Origin: Mesodorylaimus sp. YZB2_4
Taxonomy: Eukaryota; Nematoda; Enoplea; Dorylaimida; Dorylaimidae
Direction: 5' to 3'
NCBI GenBank assembly: GCA_030248295.1
Contig: JASANH010001724.1
Location: 248,001-312,000, forward strand
Length of the DNA: 64,000 nt
The translations under genes were made by a program, and so were the position numbers. How positions within the stretch are numbered: the stretch's first letter is position 1; every line of letters starts with the position of its first letter. Below, in pieces: positions 48,040 through 59,478 of the stretch. The notes under the pieces were generated by a model. It was not told the origin of the DNA, made no database searches, and saw nothing but the letters and a program-made list of their open reading frames with translations.

Positions 48040-49110
48040 TATCCAATATGAATATTCAAATCATATCTTTTGGAAAGATATGAATAGATATTCATTTGAG
48101 ATATAGAATTCTAAAGGCTTCAAAATTCCAACTATTTTACCAGTATTTACAGACAATTTGAAGCTTAAATCGAAAAGACGTACTTTTTACTTTTTCCCGA
48201 CATGCTGGTTCACATTAACTGCTGATGTTGCGGCGGCTGATCAAACAGAGAAAGCTCTACAGTGACCACATATACAGTACACAAGTAATTTGCTAGCCCC
48301 GTTCACAAAAGAGCTGCAGAAGCTGGAGGGTTGTGGCCAATCATCTTGGCCACCCAAGGCTACAGCTTGCTGTTGATCTGCAATCTATGTGCAATCTGCT
48401 TTGTCTATCTGCAAGGGGCTGGTTAGGGAAGACACAAGCTAGACAAAATTTAATCATGAATCAACTATTCGATTTCAAAGCAGTCACAGCTGAAAACTTT
48501 TAGACTATTTAGCCTGTGCTCTCAGCGGTTAGGAATGTCACCTGATTTTGGTGCACTGGCCCCTTCGATAGAATGCGCCTCATTATGCTGAATGTACCGC
48601 GGATGTCGGCATCAAAAGCATAAGATATAAAAATTCTCCCAAGTTTTATATCTTCGTCAACGGCACGAGCTCAAAGTCAGTGGGAATGCGGCACACACCA
48701 GCAACAATGGCATAATCAGCCGCAAATACCGTGTGAACTAACCGTCAAATTTTGGGCTGGCTTAGCTGCGGCCAGTCACCCACCTCGCTCTGCTGGATTG
48801 ATTTGACTTGTCAATGTGGACCCGCTTTCAGCAACAGGACAAAATAATCTTCGGGAGAATATTGAAATATTTTTTTTAGCTGATTCAAACGGTGCAAACA
48901 TCTGCGCATTTTGGATTGCTGCAGGACTGTCAGAATATTCATGTCTTAAAAGCATATCTCTCGGCACCCGAAAGATAAGATATACGGTACAGATATTCAT
49001 TTGCGAAAAGACATAGATATAGGTATAGATATGATATTAATATTCATGTCTCAAAAGATATGAACATTCATCAGATATAGATATGGATATGGGCATCTAT
49101 ATCAACACTA
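48040..49110. repeat. Interspersed GATATGAATATTCAT-type repeats
   Basis: Short AT-rich words such as AGATATGAATA, ATATTCATTTG and GATATAGATATGG recur in both orientations at 48040-48110 and 48950-49110. Probably simple-repeat expansion, or ends of an old AT-rich element. Confidence 0.5.
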
Positions 49111-50226
49111 TAACAAAGCAACTCCGGATATACAATCAATTAGCTCTTGTCCTAGGATTAACCCATGCCTTGTCCTGCATCGTCGGGCGCCGTGAATATC
49201 AGGCATGTCCTGTGAAAGTGGCCGTAGCACATCGGCGCAAACCCACTTCCATTTCCAGGTTCTGCTCAGGTATGAAAATCATAACACCCTGGACGCTGGC
49301 CAAGCGCCAAACTTGTCTACTGTGCGCCAAAAATTCGTCTCTTTCAAGCCTTCATAAAAATTCGTCTCTTTCAAGCTTTTAGAAACTGAAGGAGTGACGA
49401 TGGACAACCACTCTCAAGGAATGACCAAGGAGATGAATCGAAAAGCTGTGGAAGAAAAGCAACGAGACAGAGAATATCGAAGAAGTCTCAGCAGGGTTTC
49501 TGCGTAAAATATGAGTTTTGTTACTCGGTCGACTCCACTTAGTTGCTCAATCGGTTAATCGCATAAAATTGTGTGGTCCCGAGGCTATGCAATTAAGCGG
49601 AGTCGAACGTATCGGAAAAAGTCTCACCCGTCGCACGACAAGTATTCAAGTCGACGCCCCAACTCGTGCTGTCAGAGTTTGGGCCCTGGTCGACGGTTAC
49701 CTCGAGCTGCATTGAACTTCGTATTGCTTTAGCATTGAAGATGAGTCTTGTACGTGTGCAGGCCTCACGCCTCACTCCTTTTGCCCACACAAGTTTAGCT
49801 GGAAGTCCGCTAGCTTCTCATTGTTAGTGGAAGAAAAGGGGCGAACAAAGGTGAAGAAAGCACCAACTTCCACATTAAATCGATTTGGCCAAGTTGTTTT
49901 TAAATTCCCTCGCACTGATCAATAGTTTGGAGAGCCCTAAAGCATGGCACTGGCTACTTGAATTCCTTCACCCTGCTCCTACAAGCCCCTCCGAAATGGT
50001 CCCTATCATCTCTCTCCACGCAGCCGAACTAATTTCCTTTCGTCTGCATGAATCCTTGTCGAAATATTTTCAAGAAGATAGAGAAAATGAGATTGATTCC
50101 TACCTAGCAGTCTTGAAATTATATTAGGAAAAATAACCGCCGGCTCGTAAACATGGGATATTCCAGGATATATTAATCAAAATTGCACAGTATTTTTTTG
50201 TCTAGATATTTTACATGACAGTATAA

Positions 50227-50272
50227 CTACAGTAATATCGATGTTACGGCATCAACATCGATATTACTGTAG
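50227..50272. repeat. Perfect 19-bp inverted repeat, 8-nt loop
   Basis: CTACAGTAATATCGATGTT (50227-50245) is followed by loop ACGGCATC and its exact complement (50254-50272). There is no U-tract or gene immediately beside it. It could be a tiny MITE or a structured RNA hairpin. Confidence 0.9.
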
Positions 50273-51537
50273 CCTAAATATTTGGTACCAAACCCAAGTA
50301 TTTAGGTTAGGCCTAAATAGGCTGATTTACTTTATAATGATATACCTATAAATTATACCAGAAAACATAAGTTCACCTGTTTCTAGCTTTTTAAAAATTG
50401 CCCAAATTCTTAGTATCGCCTGATAAATGTGGCAGTTTCAAGATACGACCCCTCATTTTAAAAATTTACTGGACGCACATACAAGGGGTTAAAAGCCTTG
50501 AAATTATTTTGACCAGTCCGTGTAAACTGCCAACTTTTCGCAATGGATTCACTGTAGGCAATGCTAAGAAAGCTCGATTATTCTGCTTGGATGAATGAGA
50601 TTCGTGCCAGAGTATTTTCCGGTTATCGGGTGGGAGGAGCCTAAGGATTTATAGTCTCATTTCTTCTACGTCCTTAGAATGTATTATATATGATTTTACG
50701 ACCGCCTCGATATCCTTGCGTCTTCATTTCACAGCCGCCAGCTCGGCTGATGCGTTCGTTTGATAAATGGCAACAACTGATTTTACTGCCCATGCTGGGA
50801 TAACTTATTTGTGTCTGTAAACGCACATACATCACTTCGGTGCCATTGTTGTTTCTTCGGAACTCGTTTGGCTAGAATGACCTGCGCGGAAACATTTATG
50901 CTGATATTATAAATCTTTTCTCTGACTCTTCTATCCCAGGAGGGAGGGGGATAAAAAAAAACTGTTCTGTGAGAAGAAAGGGCCTATCTACCTAAAGCGA
51001 CTCTCGATGTAGCCCCCATAGACCCACATGGCACGTGCACTTCGCACTGGTTCAGTAAGCGGGCTGGCTCGAAATCCGATGCGCCAGGACAATATCCTCG
51101 AATACGAGAAAAGATTTACCATGAATAATACTTCCCATTTCACTAATCATGAAGCGGTGTCGTCTTTCATCTTGGCTGGCTCGCTCGAAACATGACCCAT
51201 TTTCGATAGCGGCTGCCTTTTTTTATATATGAAAGAATTGAGTATAAAAGCTTGCAATTTTGAGATTGCCAGAGGGAAATTTAACAAAACTTTAATTTTA
51301 TGCTTTCGCAAATTTGGCCTTTTTAATACATTTTATAATGTTGAGTATTTAAATTTTAAATTTTTGAATTGACTAAACTTGATTTAAACAATTTTGTCAA
51401 TGTTTCCGTTTATCCACGCTTTTTGGCTGCGCAGGTTATTAATTTAGTTTAGTATTGTTATGAGCGCGACAAATTTTGCCATCTTTTTTCACCTGGCTGA
51501 AAGCGCGGTAGCAGAAGTCTACACTTCTACACCATTT

Positions 51538-51554
51538 CCCCCCCCCCCCCCCCC
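51538..51554 (+). repeat. Poly-C tract (17 C)
   Basis: Uninterrupted C homopolymer, similar to those at 10889 (G) and 60507 (C). Confidence 0.95.
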
Positions 51555-53569
51555 TACAGAAATCTCCACAAAGTTCCTCCCATAGACTTTCCAGTTCACG
51601 TCTCGTCTATAGTGCAACTAGTCCAATGTACGAGGAAGTGAAAATTTTAGTTTGTTTTTCCAGTTGATTGCTGTTTGATGGTGATAAGAAGACTTATTTC
51701 CTTCCATCGTATACCAACTTTTAGCGTTTATTTCTCAAATTAAATGAATCCAAGGCTTTTTATTGTATTAGCTGGAGGTGTAGCTGGAGGCAATGAACTT
51801 TCCTGCTCACCCTGCTGTCTTTCCTCCTAATGAACTCGTCATCATCGATCGTATCGGGTCGAAACACAACTCTGATTGCCGACAATGAGCTCCTACATAT
51901 ATTGAGGTAAATACTCCCAGGGTGTATGATAATAAGTGGGGCCCAAGGGTGGTAAGGAAGAATTGGGTAGGACTTATGCGAGTTATGGGTCTAGTCATGG
52001 CGAGGGATTGTTTTGAGGTCCCGTTGAGGCCTAACACAACTGGGGTATTGTCATCAGCGCACCTATACTTACTCCTTTACTGCAGGCTCCCCTTTTTTAT
52101 TCTCCCTCCTTGAACCCATGGCAGAACATCTGATGTAGAGTTGGCACCTACCGCGGCAGTCCTGGCATGTCTAACAACATCCGGACAGCGTTGTCATAGT
52201 GTTTTTAATGGGGAAGAGAAAATCTATGTTTACTTTGTTAAGTCCGTGTCCATCAAGGGTGTCTGGGCTCACTTTTGAAGTGAAATAATTAGTATAATTA
52301 CCATAGTGGATCTCATTGGAGCTACTCCTGCAAAGATGAGTTACAAATATTGATTTCTCCTCATCGTCAGATAACGAATCAGGTCCCCGCAAAGGACTCG
52401 TTCAAAAATGTAATTTCTGTGAACATTATTCCATTTTATGGGATTTTAAACAAATGCTTTTTGAGGTGCAGAAAAACTGTTTTTCTAGGATATTGGATGC
52501 GACAGATGATGAGGCAGTGGAAACCATCACAAAACCTAAAGGCCGATCGTCGATTGAAGTTCCCCATGAGCCTTCAAGAATACACGAGTTTTTGAAATAG
52601 AGCTCGCGGAAGACAACAAATTTTTGGAACAAAGTTTTTTCTGCACTACTAGTTCCATTCAAGTTATCAAAAAGGCTTTAGTCCAGGAAAGTGTTATTGA
52701 CTAGCAGTAAATACTTAAATTACCGTCATGGGATAGGCACAATTTACAAATTAAGTAGCAGCGTTGATTGAATGTGTGTGGCGAAAGCTCGCACTCGCGC
52801 TAGGAATTTTCTCTTCTAATCGTAACTTATCGCCCTCTCACCACAAGCTAGTCAGTCAAAACTAACTAACATTTGTCAGTTTCCAGCTTCTCGACTTTGT
52901 TCTCTTTGTGTTCTGCCCTCAAAATGAGCCCAGCAACAAGACAGTGAAACTCTTTTCTAGAATTTTATAATCTTTTTTTATGATCTTCTTTACGATCTAC
53001 TAGACTAATATATAATGTTAGTTTTCAACAGACGATCGAGTTTGCGCCTCCTCGACTAAGTTTCTTGCTTTTTGAGTTTTCTCTGTCATTGATAGCGGCC
53101 TTCCCTCAACACGCGATATCGCGTCTCGTCATGGTCATCGAATTCCATCCAAAAAATAGGCAGACCTCGACGTATTTTTGCAGCAGCACCCTGATCGTGT
53201 GGGGGATGGCATCTTGTTTGGGACAGCATGATTCGCTTTTTCTTAAAACGAGTTTAGGAGAGGTTCAAGTTATTAATTAAAATATCATCAGGAAGTGGCG
53301 TCTTGTGTCTCGTTAAAAATCCATTCTAGATAATTTTCCATTCTGTCATCATTCACGGAGTCGTCTTGTAATAATCTTGCTATGGTACGTCTGATCACGC
53401 TAAAATCCATCTGTGCTGCTTTCATTTACTTTACCTATAGGAAACGGTTATCCGGATAATCCGGAGGCAAAAGCTAACCGAAAAAAGATGCATATTTGAT
53501 GGGCGCAGTGTCTGTGCAGCATCTACCAATTTTAACTTTTCAGGTACATCTAAATCCGGCCAAATCAAA

Positions 53570-54655
53570 ATGTATTTCGTATACGCTTCGTTGGTCATTT
53601 GCATATTTGGAATAATTTCTAATCTTTGTATGGCCATTTTATTAACCAGACCAAAAATAGCAACGACAATAAACCTATTACTGGCGTTGGTCACGTTGTC
53701 CGATGCATTTCTAATGTGTTCATATTTAATATATATTTCCCACTTCGATCTGGGCGACACAAAGGCTTGTCCAGTGGGCATGCTAAGCTATGCATGGGTA
53801 TTTTTTCAATTATTGCACTCAAAGTGGAGCGTATATTTAAGAGCCTTCAGTTTATGGCTATCGGTGATAATGGCCGGGTATAGAAAGCACGTTTTATCCA
53901 AGGTTATTCCTGGACTCCACTTTAAATCGCCATTAGCCATGAAACTGGCATTGGGTGTGGCCATTTGCGTATTTGTAATGTGCGTGCCAATATTTTTACA
54001 GAATACGATTGTAGAAGGACCAAGAGCGCCTGAAAATGATAGCACGTGCCCACAAAATCACAGCGCATATTTCACCTTGCGGCCCCCGGCATACGCGTTA
54101 TGGAATGATCGACTGCTTCTGAAAGCGGCCTATTGGACGAATGGCGTCTTATTGAAGCTAGTGCCCCTGGCCTTGTTGACGTACTATTTGAACAGAGTCA
54201 TGCTTTTGATGTATTTGAGGCACCGCAGGAGACAACGTATGCTCTCTCTTAATCGGCCATTAGCACGCGCAGACAAAGGTGAAGAAGTAAGCAATCACAG
54301 CTCAGCCATGATGCCAACTTCGCTAATCCTCGTCACAATCCTGCTGACCACAGTTCTGTGCGAGTTGCCAAATGCTATTCTGTCTGTCATGTCGGGTTTC
54401 TTAAATGATGACGAATTTCTCAGAAATACTTATACATATTTGGGAAAAATGATGAACTTATTGTCTCTGTTCAGCTGTTCGTCCACGTCCATTTTGTATT
54501 TTTTCATGAGCCGAGCGTTGAGAAAATCTTTCGTCAACACTTTTTGTTCGCCCATTAAGAAATGGAGGCATGGAGAGTCCCCATCAAGGAAGTCTGGTTG
54601 TGCTGACGATGGTAGGTCGGACGAGGAAAACATGAGAATGTACGAGTTCGGGTAA
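53570..54655 (+). CDS. Class A GPCR, DMSR/myosuppressin-receptor-like, copy 2
   Basis: 361 codons, single exon, paralogue of the receptor at 41337. TM1 is LVICIFGIISNLCMAILLT, TM2 LVTLSDAFLMCSYLIYI, after TM3 MAGYRKHVL, ECL2 NDSTCPQNHS with N-glycosylation sites, TM6 LCELPNAILSVMSG and TM7 SILYFFMSRALRKSF. The third cytoplasmic loop (LNRPLARADKGEEVSNHS) and the tail are the least conserved parts. An acceptor (TTTTCAG, ending 53544) precedes in-frame TSKSGQIKM, so an upstream N-terminal exon is likely and the Met at 53570 may be internal. The two copies use different intron phases at this junction in my reading. Codons here are more AT-rich than in copy 1. Confidence 0.85.
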   Translation: MYFVYASLVICIFGIISNLCMAILLTRPKIATTINLLLALVTLSDAFLMCSYLIYISHFDLGDTKACPVGMLSYAWVFFQLLHSKWSVYLRAFSLWLSVIMAGYRKHVLSKVIPGLHFKSPLAMKLALGVAICVFVMCVPIFLQNTIVEGPRAPENDSTCPQNHSAYFTLRPPAYALWNDRLLLKAAYWTNGVLLKLVPLALLTYYLNRVMLLMYLRHRRRQRMLSLNRPLARADKGEEVSNHSSAMMPTSLILVTILLTTVLCELPNAILSVMSGFLNDDEFLRNTYTYLGKMMNLLSLFSCSSTSILYFFMSRALRKSFVNTFCSPIKKWRHGESPSRKSGCADDGRSDEENMRMYEFG

Positions 54656-54659
54656 CTTA

Positions 54660-56107
54660 ACTTTTTTGTGTGCTCTAGAGTAATTTTCGTGCGTTGGCCA
54701 ACAGTAAAGTTGCTTAGCTTTGTTGAAAAAGAATAACTGTCTAATAAAAAACTTGACCTCTGATTTTCGTCTTTTACCCGTGTCCCTTTTTGAATAGAGT
54801 GCGCACGCCTTCTCCATGCGCACTGTATAATGTGAGAAATAATAGGCACTTATACCGTTGAGTATAACATGCGGATATCGTTGTTTTTTTTAAAAAAAAA
54901 CATTGTGCCCCATTAGGATTCTGCCACCTCTTATACCCTGCTCACTGTAACTTCCTCAATGTCATCATTTTAATCATTTCTCAATCACATGCAATCGACT
55001 AGCGGGCACACAAGATCAGTCAGCTTTCATGAAAAGCAGTCATTTAGAACCCTTGAAAAGTAGACACACTTGAAAGGAAAAGTACCCCAATTATGCAGGA
55101 TCTATAAAGCACCACATAGGATTCAAAAGCACTTTTACGTTACGGACTCGGCCATGAACCGAGCACGAAGGTGTGCACTAGCCGCAAAAGGTATAACTAT
55201 TAGGTATAGGGCTATATGATGGGGAAAATTACTCTTAAAGTGCAGCCGATCGCAAGGCAAATGATGCCATGTCCATAATACACGCCACACGTATCGAATA
55301 AATCTGTCAAAGCACATCTAACTATTTATTGCTACGATTTTTCGAACTGTTTTTTTGAAGATTCTGCTTTTTGAAGGCGGTTAAGTGAAGTGACATCTTC
55401 TTCCACAGTCCAGTGAGACAGCTCTTTTGAACCACGGGTCGATCTACAGTAAATAGGACGTCGATTTCGTGTCATTGACCTGAAAAGTCGAATTTGTTGC
55501 AAAACTTTTAAGCTAGAAGAAGCAAAAGATTTTTGCTAATTTCGCTGTAAGACTTCAGCAAGATAAGAAATGTGAACAACGATGATTTATGATTATCATG
55601 CCATACCATATTTTACTCATACCCAAGTTCCTACATGCACTCAAACGGGTAGGTAACATAACTATGAGAATGAAATGTAAAAAAGTCAGAAAGTTTTATA
55701 TATTCTCGCGATTTGTAGAGAGCAGCCAAAACCACTCCAATATTATATGCGGCGCGCGGGCAGGAAATTCAAAAGGTGTGTGCTGCAGGCTCTTCTTCCA
55801 AATTTGAGTTTTGTTCAAAATCTCGGATAAAATCCAACGAATTTTTACGCAGAAAAAAACATATAGAAGCTCTTTTCAAGGGCGACAAAATAGGCTATTA
55901 CTGATCAGCGCGACTGATCAACAGCTGAAATGATCGATCATGATTGGCTAAAATTGCCGAAACCGGATGCAGTTATCGGCCATGTGCGCAATAACTGTGG
56001 ACCACAGTGAGGAAATTCGGGTTATTTTATAATGTACTGACCCTAGACTACTATTTCAATGAAAAAAAAACAGGGAGACTTGGCTTTTATAATTCACCCA
56101 CAATCGA
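54660..56107. other. Non-genic stretch
   Basis: 3' flank of GPCR 2 up to the 1.9-kb transposon; no gene seen. Confidence 0.4.
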
Positions 56108-56726
56108 TTAGGGGCCATCCATAAAGGTCGACCGCACAAAATCTCGATTTTTCGACCCCCCCCCCCCCTGACCGCTTGCCGACCACTTATCGCGAACCCC
56201 CCCTCAAAAGTGGTCGACCACTTCAGCCATACCCCCCTTCCAAACGCAGTTTTGTGAAATGTTTCGTCTTATGCTTTCTTGAGCTCGACAAGATGCCATC
56301 TCCTTCGAAGACAAATCTTTTTTTGATTCATGGAGGGGATTTTTATTTTGTTAAAGCCTCCTCAAACTTTTCCCACAACTTTTCCCCATATTTTTTTAAA
56401 ATTTTGCGGGTTGGGCCGCGCCGGCTCAGTTCTCTACGGGACTTCCAATCATATTAGCTGACAAGCAGTCATGAGATGATAAGCGCGGCTGTGAGGTGAT
56501 TAGGGATAGGTTGGGATCCCAATCCTGATCCTGAAAATTGAGGCATCGGGATTCTGCTAATAATTATGATATGCACGAGCATGGTACACTCTGATCCATC
56601 ATATCTGCCATGAAGTAGTAGCGATGAAGAGGCAACAGCAACATCGGCTCAAATCGATAATGATAGCAACACTGATTTTACTTTGCCTAGGCTGACCTTG
56701 CTGGACGCGTATCGAAACTGCGAATG

Positions 56727-56828
56727 TACCGTATTTCCTCGAAATCCTCCCCCTCTGGTTATTCTCCCCCGTCTGGGACCCATTTGAAAAAATTTCTCCC
56801 GCGGGGAGAATTTCGAGGAAATACGGTA
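56727..56828 (+). mobile_element. Short hairpin MITE, copy 2
   Basis: 102 bp with terminal inverted repeats TACCGTATTTCCTCGAAAT and ATTTCGAGGAAATACGGTA, and inner C-rich/G-rich halves. It lies within the left arm of the palindrome. Confidence 0.85.
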
Positions 56829-57457
56829 CTCATCAATTTCAGCTTATTTATAATGACTGAAGTTCGACCTGATAAAAAACCTGGATGACTAAAGTGTGCT
56901 TCAGTCTGGAAAATAGACTCATCTCCTTCGTCCGTGCAAACTGTTCGACCTCAAACAAAAAATCCCGATCCCGATCGGGCTTGCCCTGATCTCGATCCTG
57001 GAAAAAGGTGATACCGACCTATCCCTAGAGGTGACCAGCTCTCATGGCAGGTTCACTGTATCTTCACAGGGAGCGCCTCCACACGAGGGCATACTGGGTG
57101 AGAAGGGGCTTGGGCTTATTAGCTTCGGGACCATCTCGACTGGCGTTTGAAGACAGCTTCCCAAATCTCAGCCCCTTGGGTGGGCGTCCGCCGTTTGACA
57201 GTAACGTTGTGTCGCCCGGAGCCAGGTGTCCAAAGCCAACAGCAAGCTACTACACCTCTAGGGATAGGTCGGTATCACCTTTTTCCAGGATCGAGATCAG
57301 GGCAAGCCCGATCGGGATCGGGATTTTTTGTTTGAGGTCGAACAGTTTGCACGGACGAAGGAGATGAGTCTATTTTCCAGACTGAAGCACACTTTAGTCA
57401 TCCAGGTTTTTTATCAGGTCGAACTTCAGTCATTATAAATAAGCTGAAATTGATGAG

Positions 57458-57558
57458 TACCGTATTTCCTCGAAATTCTCCCCGCGGGAGAAATTTTTTC
57501 AAATGGGTCCCAGACGGGGGAGAATAACCAGAGGGGAGGATTTCGAGGAAATACGGTA
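57458..57558 (-). mobile_element. Short hairpin MITE, copy 3
   Basis: Mirror image of copy 2, within the right arm of the palindrome, so it was copied along with the arm rather than inserted independently. Confidence 0.85.
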
Positions 57559-58021
57559 CATTCGCAGCTTCGATACGCGTCCAGCAAGGTCAGCCTAGGC
57601 AAAGTAAAATCAGTGTTGCTATCATTATCGATTTCAATCAGTGTCGGAATAGAACCTCGGCCTCCCAGTCAGGGTTGCGGGCCAGAAAGGCGGATCAACG
57701 CCTAAATCAGCATAGCCATCGCCTTCCAACTTTTCCTTTTCGGATCAGATGCCATTCCAGCTGGGAATAAGAGTGTTGATGAGCCCGAAATTGCATCATC
57801 GATAATGAACGACCAAGGAGAAGAGAAGGCACAAAGTTTTGAAGGTTTGAACGCGCACTACTGGTGAAGATAAAAGGCGTTTTTTGTCATCAAAAGTCTA
57901 AAAATTTGCTGCGGTCGACCATTGGCCGCTACCCCTCCCCTCCCCCGACCGCACCTGACCACTTTTTGCCAACTCCCTCCCCCCCTCTAGGCTGCGGTCG
58001 ACCTTTATGGATGGCCCCTTA

Positions 58022-59478
58022 TGTGCCTGATCACGGCTTATCACGGACAGTTTTTTTTAATATCTCAGGAACGGTTATAGCCAGGCTAATTTTTTTTAAA
58101 AAATTAGGAGTCCTCGAAATGTAGCGGTCATATCTGTATTATTAAAATTGTCCAAGACCCAAAAAGTAACAAGTTATGATTATTTGACCAAAAGTGACTA
58201 CTTTTTACCTATGATGTGCTATATTTCCATATAACGGCGCTTTAGGAAAATTTTACTTTCGCCAAGACAATTATTTTTGTGAGTACTTTCGATAGAGCTC
58301 ATAAAAAAGGGGGGGGGTCAAAAACGCCGACTGGCCAAGTAAATTTCATATGGGTCGAGTCTCTCAGAAACTCTCTCCTAAATATGAATCTTAATAACAA
58401 TGTGACGTGGCTCACAGAATCTTACTAACACGAGTGTCATCAGTGAATCTGCATCCCCATTCTGTGACCGCAAAGAAACCGACGCTTTTAAGAAACCTGC
58501 GGGAATTTTCCCCATTCTTTTTCACTTCGCGCTATAGATTATACTTCGAATGTCATCGCTTGATTAGTGGGCAGCGCTGGCAGCTATAAACAGGTTCGCT
58601 ACCATGTGCATCTCAGGCACTGCATTTTAGTTCATTAACGAGCTTCATTTAGCTTTTTTTGTCATTCGCGCCCCATTGTTATAAAAATTGCCAGTGCTCA
58701 AATCTCACCAAACAAAACCAAACTTCTCACACTTCCAAAACAGAAAATTTTATATGTTAGCCTATCCTTCATTATCTTCATGTATAATTCCAGAAATATT
58801 CGTAAGTCAGTCCTTTTTAAGCAATCTTGTAATCGAAATTTTGAAGATAATGAAGTAAGAATTAGATTAACTAAAAAACAGGACGGCAAAAATCATAGTA
58901 AAACCGAAATCTCAAACACAGTATTTGCATTTTCACAAATGAATGAGGCAATTCGAAATGCGTTGTCCTTCGGAATCCGGACTCTCAAATCACGATTCAA
59001 AGTCATGTTCGCGGTTGATTCGGTCGATGCCGGTACTGGTGGGCCAAAGTTCAGGCAAAAACAAACAAAACGAACAAGCGCAAAGAAGGAAAAACTTATT
59101 TTACAGACGAATAGAAAGTCTTTCAAGCGATCGAGCTGACTGGCAAGAAGTATGGGCAAGGCAAGGAGAGAAACTGAGAATCAACCTGGATTCCTGCTAG
59201 GCTAGACGAAGTGTACGCTTCCCACTTTCACAAACTATGTGAAGGAAATTAGTCTGCAAATATTTCTTAGCAGACGAGTAGGCGGAAAACTGATTACTTT
59301 ACAGTCGCAAAGACGCGTATCCGGTAACAACGTATGGAGAAACAGGAACAAAGAAATACAAATAAGCGCAAGGAAGATAATATAATATGGCGGTGGTTGG
59401 CAGAAGACGGGATTCTTTGAACATTTTGCCAAGTTATATGCCAGAATTGGAGCCGTTGAAGAAGTTTTAACAATCGCT
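58022..59478. other. Region between the transposon and QSOX-like copy 2
   Basis: A Lys-rich frame at 58780-59139 is AT-rich and unrecognised. A G-run occurs near 58310. The last 60 bp match the upstream flank of QSOX-like copy 1. Confidence 0.4.

Larger units (their letters stand above)
46660..53555. other. Gene-poor 6.9-kb stretch
   Basis: No supportable gene. Contains AT-rich GATATGAATATTCAT-type repeats (48.0-49.1 kb), a perfect hairpin at 50227-50272 and a C tract at 51538. A frame at 53065-53280 just upstream of GPCR 2 is hydrophobic at its start but unrecognised. The first exon of GPCR 2 may lie near here. Confidence 0.45.
56651..57634. repeat. Large palindrome, 383-bp arms around a 219-bp spacer
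   Basis: Left arm 56651-57033 and right arm 57253-57634 are almost exact inverted copies (ends AAATCGATAATGATAGCAAC and CCCTAGAGGTG on the left arm). The spacer and the DNA to the right of the palindrome match the uninterrupted repeat at 13075-13645. The right arm therefore looks like an inverted copy of the left arm pasted into that repeat. A transcript would fold into a long hairpin. Confidence 0.9.
56111..58018. mobile_element. Non-autonomous DNA transposon, 26-bp TIRs, TTA target duplication
   Basis: Left end GGGGCCATCCATAAAGGTCG (from 56111) is mirrored by its complement ending at 58018. Both are flanked by TTA (56108-56110 and 58019-58021), a three-base target-site duplication. C-rich subterminal tracts lie inside each end. 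No transposase frame is present. The interior is a composite: a repeat shared with 13075-13645, two MITE copies and a large palindrome. Terminal motifs of the type GGGGCCATCCATAAA occur on DNA transposons in many animals; I do not assign a superfamily. Confidence 0.85.

Noticed and set aside
56176..57367. Several ORFs of 60-107 codons inside the 1.9-kb transposon.
   Set aside because: They cross palindrome arms, C tracts and MITE copies and contain no transposase motif.
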